Below, piece after piece: positions 1 through 12,214 of a stretch of DNA of 64,000 nucleotides. How positions within the stretch are numbered: the first letter of the stretch is position 1; every line of letters begins with the position of its first letter. Source of the stretch: Manis javanica (lineage: Eukaryota; Chordata; Mammalia; Pholidota; Manidae); NCBI RefSeq assembly GCF_040802235.1, contig NC_133165.1, forward strand, positions 45,645,629-45,709,628, in the 5' to 3' direction. The position numbers and the translations under genes were made by a program. Below the pieces are notes generated by a model. It had not been told where the DNA came from and did no database searches. It worked only from the letters and a program-made list of their open reading frames with translations.

Positions 1-1609
1 AAGGCTTTCTCCCCAGGGGAAATCTGAAGGTCACAGTCTGCCACAGAGACTTGTTATTCTGCCCCTTTGCCCTGTGCTTAACCCTGGAGACCAGTGAAGG
101 GCCTGGGAAAGGGGGCAGATCAATAAAACAATGAGCTCATCTTAGATGTGAAAGCCCCAGAGAGGCCAAGACCTTCATTCTTCACACACCAAATGGGCTG
201 AACACCTATTGTGGCGAGGCTCTGAGCACACAGCAGAGACCCATCTGCTGGAGGTGTCAGGCAGAAGCAGATGCTGCTTTTGATGATGTCTGGAACTGCA
301 GGGGCTATTCTCACAGGACACGGCCCAAGGAACCACCTGGGGCTGGGCTGTCCTCCCTAAAATGAACCTACACAAAGGTCCACCAGTTGTTTCTCCTGGG
401 TAAACAAGACACTCTCAGCTGGGCAGCTGAGTTCCAGGGAACTTAGATCTCTGAGCTCCAGCTCCTAAGACCTGAAGGGACATAACTGAACCTCCATAGA
501 ACCAGGGCCACCTCTGGGTGTCAGAGCTGAGCTGGGAGATGGAAGGCCAAACACTTGGGATCCAGGAAGGAATCAAAGCCTGACAAGGCAGAAGGGAGAC
601 ATGTAACAGGAGTCTCAAATGCCTCCAGGACCCAAGCAGAAAAAACAAATGGAGGAAGCTGGAATAAGACAAAGGGGAGTGTGCTGGGGCTAACTGGGAA
701 GGGCATGCTGCACCCACAGCCTTCCAATTAAAGAAGAAAACAAATATATCAGACTAAGTGTCAAGCTCACCCTTGAGCCCAGAAATGGGCCAGCACTATA
801 GGTACTTCCATATCTGAGAGCTAGAAGGGGATTCCATTACCAGAGGAAAGGGCCCTCAAAAGCAATACATGCCTGGCCTTGCAGGGCAATGGATTTCCAG
901 GCCGAGGAGACGGGAGGGCAGAGTCTCCTTGGGCTTTAAGGGGCAAATTTGCCATAATGGGGCAGCCTGAGGAAATCACCCAAGTCTTTTACCAACAACT
1001 GGATTATTTGGTTTAGGATTTAAGCTGGGATCAGGAGAGGAAAGATGGCAAGGAGCTGGGCTAAGTCCAGACCACAAAATGGTAGGTCAGAGAACTTGGA
1101 CTCTGTCCTGAGATCAGATTGAAGCTGGAAGGTGAGATAAGCATATATGCAGTTCAGATTGCATTCACTGCAGAAAGGTGTATTTTGGGGGGACAGGAGG
1201 AGGCTGATGCAGCCACTCAGAGGGCTTGAAAGTGGATCGTGGCAATGGGACTAGACAGAAGAGAGGGAGGCCTAGGAAACAGCATCTGCAAAGGCTCAGA
1301 GGGCAGAGGGAGCCCAATGTGTTAGGACAGTAGGAAGAGCTGGGTGTGGCTGTGGGGGTGGGGAGTCAGGGGGAGGATGCCAAAAGAGGAATCATACACC
1401 TCACCTGGTACGCCCTATCTATCTGGATACATTTACTCCTTGCCTGGGCAACCCAGGACTAGGTTTGGGAAATTTCCCCAGGCTGCCCTATTGCGACAAA
1501 TATGCCCATTAAATCAGCTGTTGCTGTCAAAATATAATGAGTGCATCATCTTCGCTGACTGGTAGGTGAGAAGGGAATTGGCATCGACTGAATGCCCTTG
1601 CTCAGACCT
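1..1609. other. intergenic, no gene seen
   Basis: No reading frame here has the length or composition of a mammalian exon, and I recognise no conserved protein. The stretch at about 1050-1330 resembles old, decayed interspersed repeat sequence, but I cannot name the family. Confidence 0.5.
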
Positions 1610-1760
1610 TATGTGTAAGCCTCTTCTCTTCAGTCAGTGCTTGCGGGAGGTAGGTGTTAGCACCTCCATTTTACTCATGAGGAAAGAGGCTTTATGAAAT
1701 TAGGGCTGCTTGGGTCATACAACAATAAGGTGGTGGATCAGGGTTTGAAATCTGTGTCAG
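1610..1760 (-). repeat. MIR SINE remnant
   Basis: The sequence reads as the reverse complement of the MIR core and 3' part (the 'attttactcatgaggaaa' type block, then a decayed 'gggtttgaaa' block). It is heavily diverged, as expected of an ancient mammalian SINE. Confidence 0.6.
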
Positions 1761-1764
1761 CCAT

Positions 1765-1895
1765 TCAATTCAGTAAATATTTATGGAACACGTACTATGT
1801 GCCAGGCACTATCCTAGACACTGGATATACGACAATGAGTAACCAGACAAAAATCCCTGTCCTCATGGAGTTTATAGTCTAGTGGGGTGGGGGAT
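1765..1895. repeat. L2-type ancient LINE remnant
   Basis: It contains the typical 'aatatttatgga...actatgtgccaggcact' block followed by 'cctgtcctcatggagtttatagtctagtgggg'-like sequence, which is common in old L2-related mammalian repeats. The family name is inferred from this phrase only. Confidence 0.55.
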
Positions 1896-2184
1896 AGGAA
1901 GAAAAGACAGTTGACTATGTGAGTACCAAATGGCAAGTCCCCTTATGGCCACCAGAGGGCACTGTGGCCACACTGTCTTCCATTCTCTGGTTCCATCTCA
2001 AAGGTAATGGCCAAGAAGGCTATGAATACAAAGTATAGCATCTGCTCAAGAATGAAACTGAAGAGGGGTGATCAGTAGTTCCTTCTTCCACCCACTTTTC
2101 CAGCATAATCCCCTCATCAGATCCCCATCCAACTGCCCAAGATATCTCATTGACTTTTCAAGGCCCTGTGAACTCCACCGAGAC

Positions 2185-2424
2185 TGTGGGGAAGTTGGGG
2201 TTCCTAATGGCCAGGATCCTCACTGAACTTAAACCACCTGATGATGTAACTGGCCTGTTGCTGGGCTGCCGCTTCCACACCTTTAGGCAATAAACTAAAG
2301 AACAAGCAGTAGAACAAGCCGGGTAATAAACCCTTTCACCCCGAAGAACGTTTTGCTGTCAATTTCTTTGGTCACACTGAATCCATAGCGAACTTGCCAG
2401 AGGCTGAAACCCATTGGCAAGACA
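2185..2424 (+). mobile_element. solo LTR, same family as the 33.4-42.3 kb provirus
   Basis: A 240-bp LTR begins TGTGGGGAAGTTGGGG and ends ATTGGCAAGACA. It is flanked by a perfect 5-bp target duplication GAGAC (2180-2184 and 2425-2429). It matches the proviral LTRs at 33395-33680 and 42034-42332 along its length. It lacks a block of about 45-50 bp that holds the TATATA promoter in those copies, and keeps the AATAAA that follows. A solo LTR arises by recombination between the two LTRs of a provirus. The exact duplication and terminal TG/CA make the boundaries firm. Confidence 0.9.
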
Positions 2425-4034
2425 GAGACATTCACTCACCAGCCCATCCACCCCACTTCCATTTGTTTCTCTTCCCACCCCTCCACTACCCCCCAAATGG
2501 GCACTCAGTTTAGAAAGAGGGTCAGGGAAGGCAAGAGGTCAAACTAGTTGGAGTGTCAGTGAGCTCAATGAGCATGAGTCTTAGCGTAGCCAGTAAAAGG
2601 CCACTAACAGCTGAAAGTGTTTAAAAATGGCATGACTTTATTAGCAAGCCAAACTGCATCTGAAAACAATTCAACTTAGGATCTTTAAAACATCCTACTG
2701 TGGTATTATGTAGTGTGGAGATGTACATTAATTTTATCAGTATCCCTTCAGGACAATATGATAGGTAAAATTCCATAAATGTTGTAGTACCTGTCCTTTG
2801 TTCCAATCACTTCCTGAGTAATGGATCATTTGGCAGTTACTCAGCAACATTTTAAGACCTGCTACCTGAGATCCTAAGTAGCTCAGCTCATAAGACCAAA
2901 CTATAAAGTACTAGAGAGAATGACCAGGAGGTTGTGAATAACATCTCCATTGATCGCTAAACACAACAGATTTATCCCAGATAACTTGGGCTTGCTTCCT
3001 TTATGTCAGGTGAGTGGTAAGTGGTGCTCTTAGATCACTGGAAACTAGTACCGCACAGCCAGAAATGATGAGGGCAAAGAGATCTTCATACATATCTCTA
3101 GGGTGATGGGTCGCTAGGTAACATCTTTCCTCTCTCCCAGTGCTTTGGCTAAAAGATTCAAAAGCCTTAGACGAGCACCAACAAAGAGCTTTTCCCCCAA
3201 GTCACTTGCTTCTTGATATTTGACTGCTTTTTAATCCAAAGGGAAGCATCTTTGTTCGAATAATATGTCACTATATGAAGGGGAATTCTGATTTTTTAAG
3301 GGCTGGATAAAAATGATGCTTCCCACATTAAACAACGAAAGCCCCTTAATTGTAATCTTACCAAGAACCAATAATATTTCGTTTTTATTTTTGCATGATT
3401 TGCTGTATTTTCTCAGAATGTTATGAGCCAGAAGGGGAATTCATTGAAATTTGGCAGCTTTTTAGGTAAAGGATTGTACTTAACATATTTTTATATTATT
3501 GGTATAGTAACTACCTAAATGGACGGAAGATTTCAAGGGCTATACCAAGGCTTGCTTTTTTTGTTGTTGTTGTTAATTTCAATCTAATTTACCCCAATGG
3601 ATGACAAGTCCACTGGGAAAAATGTAGAATTGTTTCTGTGCCCTATCTGAGACACAAATTCAGTGATGCTCTGCATACAGTAATCAAAATGGAACCAAAA
3701 AAAGTCCATACATCTTTTGTGACAGTTAATGTATCCTCTCCTTTCTTTCCATTTGTTAATTAAATTAGTTATCAGACTATAAAATGAAGAAGTAAAAATC
3801 TCCATTCATTGCCATCTCCCTGAGGTAGCCATTTTAAGTTGTTTTTAATTCCTCTGGTCACTGCCTCTTGAATTGTTAGGATGATCATAAATGTTCTACT
3901 GAGAGCTTTATAGCTCCCTATGTGAAGGACAAAGAATTTAGCTCACTCGCACCTTTTCTTTTCTTTAATTTTGTTAGTTTTATTTTTGTTGGTAGATCTT
4001 CCTATTGGTTATCATTAAAACTTTGGTATATCTA
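2425..4034. other. intergenic, AT-rich, no gene seen
   Basis: No coding potential was recognised. There is a short (TGT)n tract near 3560-3575. The rest is AT-rich unique or very old repeat sequence. Confidence 0.5.
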
Positions 4035-4760
4035 ATCCCCTCTTCTTGATTTATTAAATTTTAAAACTTGAGATCTAATTTAATACCATAAAATTCACTC
4101 TTTCAAACTGTTCGATTAAGTGGTTTTTAGTATATGTTCATGGAGTTGTGAAACTATCACTACTATATAATTTCCAAACATTTTAATCATCCCGAAAAAA
4201 CACCCTATTGTCTGCTCCCCTCAACCACTGGCAACCTTTACCCTACTTTCTGTCTGGATTCATCCACTCTGGACATTTCATATAAATAGACTCAAAAAGC
4301 ATGTGGCCTTTTGTGTTTCTTAGCAGGTTTCCAAGGGGCATCCATGTTATAGCAAGTGTTGGTACTTCATTCCTTTTTAAGGCAGAATAACATTCCACTG
4401 TGTGACTAGACCACATTTTGCTTATCCATCCACCAGTTGATGTTCATGTGTGTTGTTTCCATTTTTTTTGGCTATTAGGAATAATGCTGGGATGAAGATT
4501 CATGGACAACTTTTTGTGCGAACATGTTTTCCATTTCTTTTGGGTCTCTACTTAGGAATAGAATTTCTGGGTCATGTTTAACTTTTTGAGGCACTGACAA
4601 AGTGCTTTTTCCAAAGCTATTGCATCATTGTACACTCCCACCAGCAATATGCAAGAGTTTGAATTTCTCTGCATCCTCACCAACACTATTATTATCTGTC
4701 CTTTTTATTATAGCTATTATAGTGAATGTGAACTGATGTCTCATCCTAATTGATGATGTC
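4035..4760 (-). repeat. old L1 (L1M type) 3' end remnant
   Basis: The plus strand shows the characteristic reversed L1 3'-end text: 'ccaccagttgatgttcatgtg', 'ggctattaggaataatgctggga' and 'cactcccaccagcaatatgcaagag'. Old mammalian L1M elements carry these where ORF2 ends and the 3' UTR begins. Divergence is high. Confidence 0.75.
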
Positions 4761-4834
4761 AAACATCTTTTCATGTACTTATAGATATCATACATTAATT
4801 ATGTATCTGCAACCTTGTCATACTCAATTTTTAG

Positions 4835-5250
4835 TTTTAATGATTTCTTTGTGTGTGGATTCCTTAGGATTTTCTATGTATGAGATCACATCATTTGCAA
4901 ATAGTTTTACTTCTTTCTTTCCAACTTTGTTGCCTTTTTTTCCTCTTCTTTTCTTGCTTATACTATTTACATTTACTGTTATTTACTATTTACATTTACT
5001 GCTTATACTATTTACATTTACTAATTATTGATATGGTTAGATTTGAGTCTATCGTGTTATTTGTTTTTTTATTTGTCCCATCTCTTCCCATACAGTACTG
5101 TTTCTGATGCTCTTCTTTGCCTTGTGTAAATCCAAATTTCCTTCTAGGATTATTTTCTTGCTACCTGAAGGATGTCCTTTAACATTTTTGTTTGGTGTGC
5201 CTCTGCTGGTTTGGGTTTTACAAATCTGAAAATATCTCTTTTGTCTTCAT
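4835..5250 (-). repeat. old L1 ORF2 fragment with internal tandem repeat
   Basis: On the minus strand 4850-4905 encodes a decayed version of the L1 reverse-transcriptase F-x-D-D block (reads about FANDVIS), so this is an L1 ORF2 remnant. Toward 5250 it passes into sequence like the inter-ORF region of old L1s. The T-rich part has expanded into the tandem repeat at 4955-5028. Confidence 0.5.
4955..5028. repeat. short tandem repeat, about 25-bp unit, three copies
   Basis: The unit is close to 'gcttatactatttacattta', repeated with one variant middle copy. It probably arose by slippage within the old L1 fragment. Confidence 0.7.
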
Positions 5251-5430
5251 TTTTTAAAATTATTGTTAATATACAATCTTATGTTGGTTTCAAATGTACA
5301 TTACAGTGGTTCAACAGTCCCCATGATCAACTTTTATTGTGATTGTGAATTATTGTGCCCTTTTATCCCCCAACCTCTCTCCATTGGTAACCACTAGTTA
5401 CTTCTCAGTGTCTGTGAGTCTACTGCTGGT
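5250..5430 (-). mobile_element. old L1 3' part, left half of a split copy
   Basis: Reversed L1 3' UTR similar to the end of the element at 15559-18104 (shared phrases around 'gtggttcaacag', 'cttttatccccc' and 'cttctcagtgt...gagtctactgct'). The copy stops at 'tgagtctactgctg' (5415-5428) and resumes at the same 14-mer at 7855-7868. It was therefore split by a later insertion that duplicated this site. Confidence 0.75.
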
Positions 5431-5647
5431 TTTTTTTTTTGTAGATAATTATTTTTTATTGAAGGGTAGTTGACATACAGTATTACATTAGTTTCAGGTG
5501 TACAACACAATGATTCAACATTTATATACATGATAATTCTAGCTACCAGCTATCACCATACAAAGTTGTTACAATATTTTGACTATATTCCTTATGCTAT
5601 ACATTACATCCCGGTTACTTATTTATTTTACAAATGGAAGTCTGTAC
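5431..5647 (-). mobile_element. L1 3' end with poly(A), inserted in the older L1
   Basis: After a T-run at 5431-5440 comes the reversed L1 3' end ('gaagggtagttgacatacag', 'gtttcaggtgtacaacacaatg'). It lies just inside the left copy of the 14-bp duplication. Its upstream part is not found beyond the next element, so the block is composite. Confidence 0.65.
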
Positions 5648-7446
5648 TTTTTTTTTTTTTTTGAGAGGGCATCTCTCATATTTATTGATCAAATGGTTGT
5701 TAACAACAATAAAATTCTGTATAGGGGAGTCAATGTTCAATGAACAATCATTAATCCACCCCAAGCCTAATTCTCGTCAGTCTCCAATCTTCTGAAGCAT
5801 AACGAACAAGTTCTTACATGGTGAACAAATTCTTACATAGTGTATAAGTTCTTACACGGTGAACAGTACAAGGACAGTCATCACAGAAACTTTCGGTTTT
5901 GATCACGCATTATGAACTATAAACAATCAGTTCAAATATGAATATTCGTTTGATTTTTATACTTGATTTATATGTGGATACCACATTTCTCTCTTTATTA
6001 TTATTATTTTTAATAAAATGCTGAAGTGGTAGGTAGATGCAAGATAAAGGTAGAAAACATAGTTTAGTGTTGTAAAAGAGCAAATGTAGATGATCAGGTG
6101 TGTGCCTGTAGACTATGTGTTAATCCAAGCTAGACAAGGGCAATAAAACATCCACGGATGCAGAAGATTTCTCTCAGAACAGGGGGGGTGAGGTTCTAAG
6201 CCTCACCTCTGTTGATCCCCAATTTCTCACCTGATGGCCCCCCTGCGACTGTGCCTGTCTTAGGTTGTTCCTCCCTTGAGGAATCTTACCTGTCTCTGGC
6301 TAACCAGTCATCTTCCGGGGCCATACAGGGAAATGTAAAATTGGTAAGTGAGAGAGATGCCATATTGTTTGAAAAGGTTAGCTTTTTACTTCTTTGCATA
6401 TTTATGCCCTGTGGCTTCTATGCCCCGCATTTGTCTTGAGGTATCTTTACCACTTGGAGGAATTATGATACTCGGTAAATTCGATATGAGGCACGAATTC
6501 TATTTAAGGGTTGTAATTAGGAAGGAAGAAAGAAAGCTATAGAAGTAGCAGGCAGAAGAAAACATGGGAAGATTGATTATTTCTTTGACATATCTTCTTG
6601 TAGAGTAACTGCAGCATGTATAGGTTTTAAACTACTAATGAAATTGCGCTCACACATTAACATAATAGGAATACAGTTACATAACCAAAGCAGATCTATA
6701 ATTACTAGCCATCTCCAGTGAAACCAAGAAAACCAGTTAGGCACCTTAGGCATTTGTGAAAACTTATCTATGATATGGTGGATATTGTCCAACTGAACTT
6801 GAACAGTCTGAGAGAAATCAGACAAATTAAAACAACCCATTCCTGGGGACTGTTCACATCCCATATGTTCTTTTAACAGTAGATAGTCTAGTTGTAAGAT
6901 TTTGGAGCATTACAACTTGCACTTCTCCTAATTCTTGGTTGAGTTCCAACAGTATAGATCCAGTCAAATTTGTTGTTTTACTGTATGCACAGGCCAGCTT
7001 AGATATCTCCTTCTTCATTCCCATGGCAAGTCCAGGAACTGGTGGGATGAATGCAGCTACAGCTGTAGCAGTGACTGGATCTTTGTTGAGGTTTTTTGAT
7101 GATCATCTTCTGGTATGAGTCTTCCAGAGAGTGCTGATGTTGGAAGTTCTTCATATCGTATCTTAGTTCATTTTCTGGGTAGCCAAATTAGGCTTTGATC
7201 CTCTGTATAAACACAAACAGACCCTTTGCCTACACTTTGATATGCCCTTTATACCATTGTGTAGAACTCATTGGAGGTCACCACACAGGAACTGCTTTTT
7301 CTTTTTTCGTAAGAGAAAGGAATATTATCAGAAAAATGTACCTCCATAGCTGATCATCTGACACCCTTTAAGTGATCAAAATTAAGGATATTTAAAGCAT
7401 GCATTAATTGTTGATTTACAGTTAGTTTTATCCTATCAGGGAGTAA
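5648..7446 (-). mobile_element. ERV-derived polyadenylated element, long copy
   Basis: On the minus strand this ends with AATAAA about 18 bases before a poly(A) tail (T-run 5648-5662 on the plus strand). Its 3' portion is nearly identical to 27552-28419, and its last 95 bp match 23155-23250. Upstream of the LTR-like 3' part the minus strand encodes a broken retroviral transmembrane-envelope region (separate entry at 6577-6864). I read it as the 3' end of an ERV transcript (env end plus U3-R) copied into DNA with a tail, 5' truncated at about 7446. The poly(A) tail and truncation resemble L1-mediated mobilisation rather than integrase-mediated insertion. Confidence 0.7.
6577..6864 (-). pseudogene. 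endogenous retrovirus env (transmembrane subunit) fragment
   Basis: A 95-codon open stretch, part of a longer decayed env. The N-terminal part has two cysteines spaced C-X7-C (residues 3 and 11), as in beta- or lentivirus-like TM proteins, rather than the gammaretroviral C-X6-CC. A tryptophan-rich juxtamembrane stretch follows (residues 44-52), then a hydrophobic membrane span (about 51-71) and a short tail. Upstream on the same strand (about 6885-7085) another frame encodes a hydrophobic, proline-containing segment and a heptad-like region. It is out of frame with this one by a shift near 6884, so the gene is dead here. Assignment as env TM is inference from this architecture. Confidence 0.6.
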
Positions 7447-7854
7447 TCCCCCTTTTCTTTCTTTCTTTCTTTTTGTTATTAATTTACACTTACATGATGA
7501 ATATTATGTTTACTAGGCTCTCCCCTATACCAGGTCTCCCCTATAAACCCCTTTACAGTCACTGTCCATGAGCATAGCAAAATGTTGTAGAATCACTACT
7601 TGTCTTTTCTGTGTTGTACAGCCCTCCCCTTTCTCCCACCCCCCCCATGCATGCTAATCTTAATACCCCCCTTCTACTTCCCCCCCTTATCCCTCCCTAC
7701 CCACCCATCCTCCCCAGTCCCTTTCTCTTTGGTACCTGCTTGTCCATTCTTGGGTTCTGTGATTCTGCTGCTGTTTTGTTCCTTCAGTTTTTCCTTTGTT
7801 CTTATACTCCACAAATGAGTGAAATCATTTGGTATTTCTCTTTCTCCACTTGGC
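7447..7854 (-). mobile_element. younger L1 3' end, 5' truncated
   Basis: It starts with a degenerate tail (CTTT)n at about 7457-7475, then the reversed 3' UTR text shared with the L1 at 44.7 kb ('catgatgaatattatgtttactaggctc', 'cagtcactgtccat', 'gtgttgtacagccctccc'). It ends exactly at the right copy of the 14-bp duplication (7855-7868), so its 5' truncation point defines one edge of the insertion. Confidence 0.8.
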
Positions 7855-8225
7855 TGAGTCTACTGCTGTTTTGTTCCTTCTGTTTTGCTTTGTTTTTATA
7901 CTCCACAAATAAGTGAAATCATATGGTATTTGTCTTTCTCCACCTAGCTTATTTCACTGATCATAATACCCTCTAGCTCCATCCATGTTTATTGCAAATG
8001 GCAGGATTTCTTTTCTTTTCATGACTGAAAAATAGTCCACTGTGTATATGTACCACTTCTTTATCTATTCATCTATTGACAGACACTTAGGTTGCTTCCA
8101 TACCAAAGCTATTGCATATAGTGCAGTGATAAACATAGGGGTGCATATATCTTTTCAAATAAGGGATTTTGTTTTCTTCAGGTAAATTTTTAGGTGAGGA
8201 ACTACTGGGTCAAATGGTGTTTCTC
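7855..8225 (-). mobile_element. old L1 3' part, right half of the split copy
   Basis: Continues the older L1 begun at 5250-5430, starting with the duplicated 'tgagtctactgctg'. It runs through the end of L1 ORF2 ('ttatttcactgatcataatacc', 'gtgtatatgtaccac'). About 95 bp of it are homologous to the adjoining younger L1, which gives a false impression of a local duplication. Confidence 0.75.
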
Positions 8226-9124
8226 TTCATTTTTTACACTGCAGTATCATTGACATATAACATTATACTATTGTGTGAGGAACTACCCAAGGCCAAGGGA
8301 AAGCCATCTGAAAGGATCAGCGGGAGCCATTCCTAGGGCCTTTTCCCATGGGTCAGACTGGAAAATGTCACAAGGCAATGGGCAGACTGCTCAGGAAGCT
8401 CTCAGCTTAGTAGTGTGCTTTCCTGTCTCTCTGGGATTTCATTGCTTCCATTACTGTCTTTCATTGCTTGGTGTCCAGTATTTTGAAAACTGTCATTTTC
8501 TGTGTTTCACCTGGTTTTGTTATGGTGGTGATTCAGGCAGGAGGGTTAACCCAGTCCCTGTTACTCCACCTTGCCAGGAAGTGGGAATCTCTGTGTTGAG
8601 TTTCTAAGAAGTCCTCGCGTGGTCCACTGTGTGGCCAGGTGACAGTGGCTTTACAGACTTCTCTCTGTTTGCCGTGCTTTTCTTGGTCATGTAGATTCTT
8701 TACTAATTTCCTCTTCTCCATTTTCTCTGTTCTCTCATTCTGGAACTCCTGTTAAATGAGTATTGAATGGATTGGTCCTTCATCTCTTAGGTTTTCTTTC
8801 ATATTTTCCATTTCTTTGTCATTTTGCTCTACATCATGAAAAATGTTCAAAAACCTTTCTTCCCACATCTTTAAAAATTAAAAAAAAAATGATTATATTT
8901 GTAAGTTCCAGATCATTTTCTTGTTTTCCAGTTGTAATGTCATCCTAGGCTCTTGTTTCATAGTGCATTATCTTATTTATTTCTTCCAAGGTTGGTTGTT
9001 GTTTTGTCTCTTCATTGTAATCTTTTTCTGGTGCCACTCAGTTAGTAAGAGGAGGCCCACATGGTTCCACAGCAGGCTGGGCTGCTGGCAGGAGTGTTGA
9101 TTGATTAAAATGCTTCACTTAGGT
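8226..9124. other. intergenic, no gene seen
   Basis: Short open frames here carry no recognisable domain and no splice context. Near 8235-8275 a short L1-like tail is possible. Nothing else was identified. Confidence 0.45.
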
Positions 9125-9350
9125 GAGAAATTCTTGTTCCATTCCAGGTGGCACTTGGTAATGTCTGGAGACATTTTTGGTCATCACAATTAGGGGGATA
9201 CTACTGGCATCTAGTGGGTAGAGGCCAGAGATGCTACAATGCACAGAAAAGTCACCCACAACAAGGAAGCATCCGGCCCGAATGTCAATAGGGTGGAGGT
9301 GGTGAAATGCTGATTTAAGACCATCTAGAAACAGGCTGCCCCTTCTCACA
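9125..9350. repeat. hAT-Charlie type MER DNA transposon remnant
   Basis: Contains the familiar MER phrases 'ggtaatgtctggagacatttttgg', 'ggcatctagtgggtagaggccagagatgct' and 'atccggcccgaatgtcaatag'. These mark a non-autonomous DNA transposon common in placental genomes. The exact subfamily is not assigned. Confidence 0.65.
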
Positions 9351-9499
9351 CCACCAAAGACCAAGGCAGGACGGGACCCTCCACACCCACGTCAGGAACC
9401 TTCCCAAGCACTTGCTCAAGTTTGTTTAGAAGGGATCTCCATGGGGCCCACAGACTTGTTTCACTTGGTTTTCATAGGTAGATAAATTAATATACATGT

Positions 9500-9670
9500 A
9501 GAGTGGCTGGAAGAGTTCTTGACCCGTGCCCAGCAGTGTTTCCCAGGTGTGTGAGCTTGAGCGCTGTCTGGCCACCAAAGCACAGGGTGGTTGCTCGGTG
9601 AGGGCTCTCTGTCTCAGTACTTCCTGGGGGGGAAGATCTCAGGGCAGCATTAGAATATCTAATGAATATC
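9500..9670 (+). repeat. dispersed repeat, copy 1 (pair with 12215-12380)
   Basis: About 150 bp here ('ggctggaagagttc...gcccagcag.tttcccagg.ttgtgagctt...ctctctgtctcagtacttcc') are clearly homologous to 12215-12380 in the same orientation. Flanks differ. Family unknown to me. Confidence 0.7.
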
Positions 9671-12214
9671 ATTAGAATGTCATTTTGATTGATTTTATGT
9701 AAAACCCCAGATTTCTATCTTCTGCTGGAAAGTCAAGGGAGGCAGGGTTGGTAGAACTGAGTGGCAGCTGCCCCCACACACAGGCACTTGGCCCCTTCTC
9801 ACCTCTGTCCCCTGGTCTATGTTGATGACCTATGTCTCCTGCCTGGCCTCTTCATGCATGTGAGTTCATGACCCCTGTTTTTTTGTAGGCAGGGGTTGGT
9901 TTTATCCTGGTGCCTGACTCTTTTCCCAGAAATGGCCATGAGTGGTTCTGAGGTAACCTTTTAGTTAACCATGTTTTCTCTCTCACTGTATTATGACTTT
10001 AGAATAATGGCAGAACATATATAGGAGGACCCTATGTACTACAGTTGGAAATAGGGACTTGGGGATCATCAGGGTGTGAGACAGCAATTGAAGCCATGGG
10101 CTTGAGTGAGATTGTGCAGGAAGAGTGTGCCAGGAGAGAGCAGAAGCAGTCTAGGGCTGCCTGGAGAAAGGCAGACAGCAATGAGCCAGAGAGGGTGGCC
10201 AAAGGGATGGAAGGGAGGCACAGAAGCCAGGAAGAGAACTCGCCAAGAAGGGAATCAAAATGCCTAATGTTGCCTATAGTAGGCTGAACAGTGTCCTTTG
10301 TGGGTCACGATTCAGGTGAAGGCAGTTTCTGGAAAGTGCTGGAAGTGTGCAGAAGTCTGTAGTGGGTTGTAGGGTGATGGGGAGATGAGGAAATGTAGGC
10401 CGTTAGGACAGACAGCTCTTTCCAGGAGTTTGTGAAGGTAGTGAGAAGTCATGTGGTGAGGGGTGAAGAATTAGTTGTTGGTCGACTGGTTGTTTTAAGG
10501 AGGGAGAGATTTGAACCGTGTTCATAGAGGAAACTGTGTTTTGTGTTGCTGTGAATGTTATCACCCGGCAAGCACATCCCCACTAGGAAACACTTCGAGA
10601 TGCTACAGAAAATTAAGCAAACATCCTTTAAAATGCACAGCTGGGTTTCAAGAAAGTGAGAGGACTTTGCAGGAGCCATAAACAAAAAGGAAATTAAAAA
10701 CCAGAGCTGAGTGAGCTGCTCAGTGGTGGTAGATCTTGGCAATGAAGGGGTTTTGGTTTTATACGCACCAGAGATAGGAGATGAGGCCTTGCTTGGGCAT
10801 TGAAAGCTGAGACCCTAACACAAAGCTTAGTCCCTTAAAGAGTGACACCCTCAATTAAAAAGTAGAGTAGGAAAAAAATATCTCCCCATCAGCCCAGAGG
10901 GCACAGAAGAATCTTGTCTGTCTCACCCTGGGATCTGGCGCCAACAGAGGGTCTCCCCTGAGAATCATAACCAAAGATTTGCTATCACCTGGATTTGGGG
11001 TTCACAATTATATTATCTACATGGCCTTGTAAGCCCAAATAAAATGAACAAGTAACATGGTCCAGGGTTGGTCACACCCCTGAAGCATCCTTGCCAGAAG
11101 CAGACACAGAAGCTCTTAGTGAGACACCCTCAAACCTGGTCACATAGATTCCCACTGATAAGGACCAGCTAAAAGTGAGTTCACAGCCCCAAATTTGAAA
11201 AAGGAAGAGGAAATCATCTGGCATGAGTGAGGGTAAGCACCCTGGAACTCCAGACACCAGGATTATTGAGTGAAAGGCCATTCAGAAAGTATGTTTTAAA
11301 TGCTTTTTTCGAAGTACTCAACATGAGAAAGTAATAAGATGGCATTTAAAATGAGAGGGGAAGGTCTAAAATAAAGGGAATGGAGAAAGGGTAAAACTAA
11401 GGCATCTATTCATCCTCCACTGAAATATTCACCCCCTTTCTGGGGCTCCTGTCACGACTGAGACCATGGTCTGGATCTGGGAATGCAAAGATGACTCTGG
11501 GGATAGCAAGCTGGGCTCTGCCTCAGGAAGATCCCATTCATCCCAATAGATTAACATCTTTTGTTAATCTAACAAAGTCCCAATAGATTATCTTGTTAAA
11601 TTGTCAACTCTCTAGTATCAAGAAAGAACTCAAGGCCCAGGAATACCAAAATCACTATTCTAAAGTGTCCAGTGAGTGCGTGGATGGCAGACCAGATGGA
11701 GAGCCAGGGCCCTCCTCCCCAGCCTCCCTGCAGCCACACCTTCACATCCCTTCCTGCTTCTGCTGAGCACATGGTGTGTGGGCATCTAAGCTTTGAGCAC
11801 TACCTCTGCTGTTTCCCTGGGGACTGTTCACTCCTTCTGGGCAGAGATCCTCAACACAATCCTGTCAGCCAATAGTGACAACAAAAAGTGACATATTTAC
11901 CCAGCTTGTGAGTGACAGAGATGGGACAGGAGCCCTGATCTCTACCTTGTATCAGTTTTGTGTTCTTGTCTTATCTCATCCCCTCCACCCTCACATCCCT
12001 ACCACTTGAGAGCCTGTAAGCTTCATGAGACTAGGGGCCACTGCTGATTCCTCCACCTCCAGGGCCTGGGCCAGGGAAGATGCTCAGATAGAAGCACCTG
12101 AGAGGAGGCGCCTCAGCCTGGGGGCTTCTCATGCCCTGCTGCTGCTTCAACTTCCAGCATCCAACGGGTGGGACAGGAGGTCTGGGCCCAAGCGCTTCAT
12201 AGCCCTCCTAAGCT
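9671..12214. other. intergenic, no gene seen
   Basis: Holds old repeat-like sequence (about 10.04-10.45 kb) and unique sequence. A 9-bp perfect inverted repeat with a 5-base loop lies at 11548-11570. No exon was recognised on either strand. Confidence 0.45.

Noticed and set aside
7754-7958. Apparent 95-bp tandem duplication
   Set aside because: Better explained as the junction of two L1 copies of different age in homologous register, at the edge of the 14-bp target duplication.
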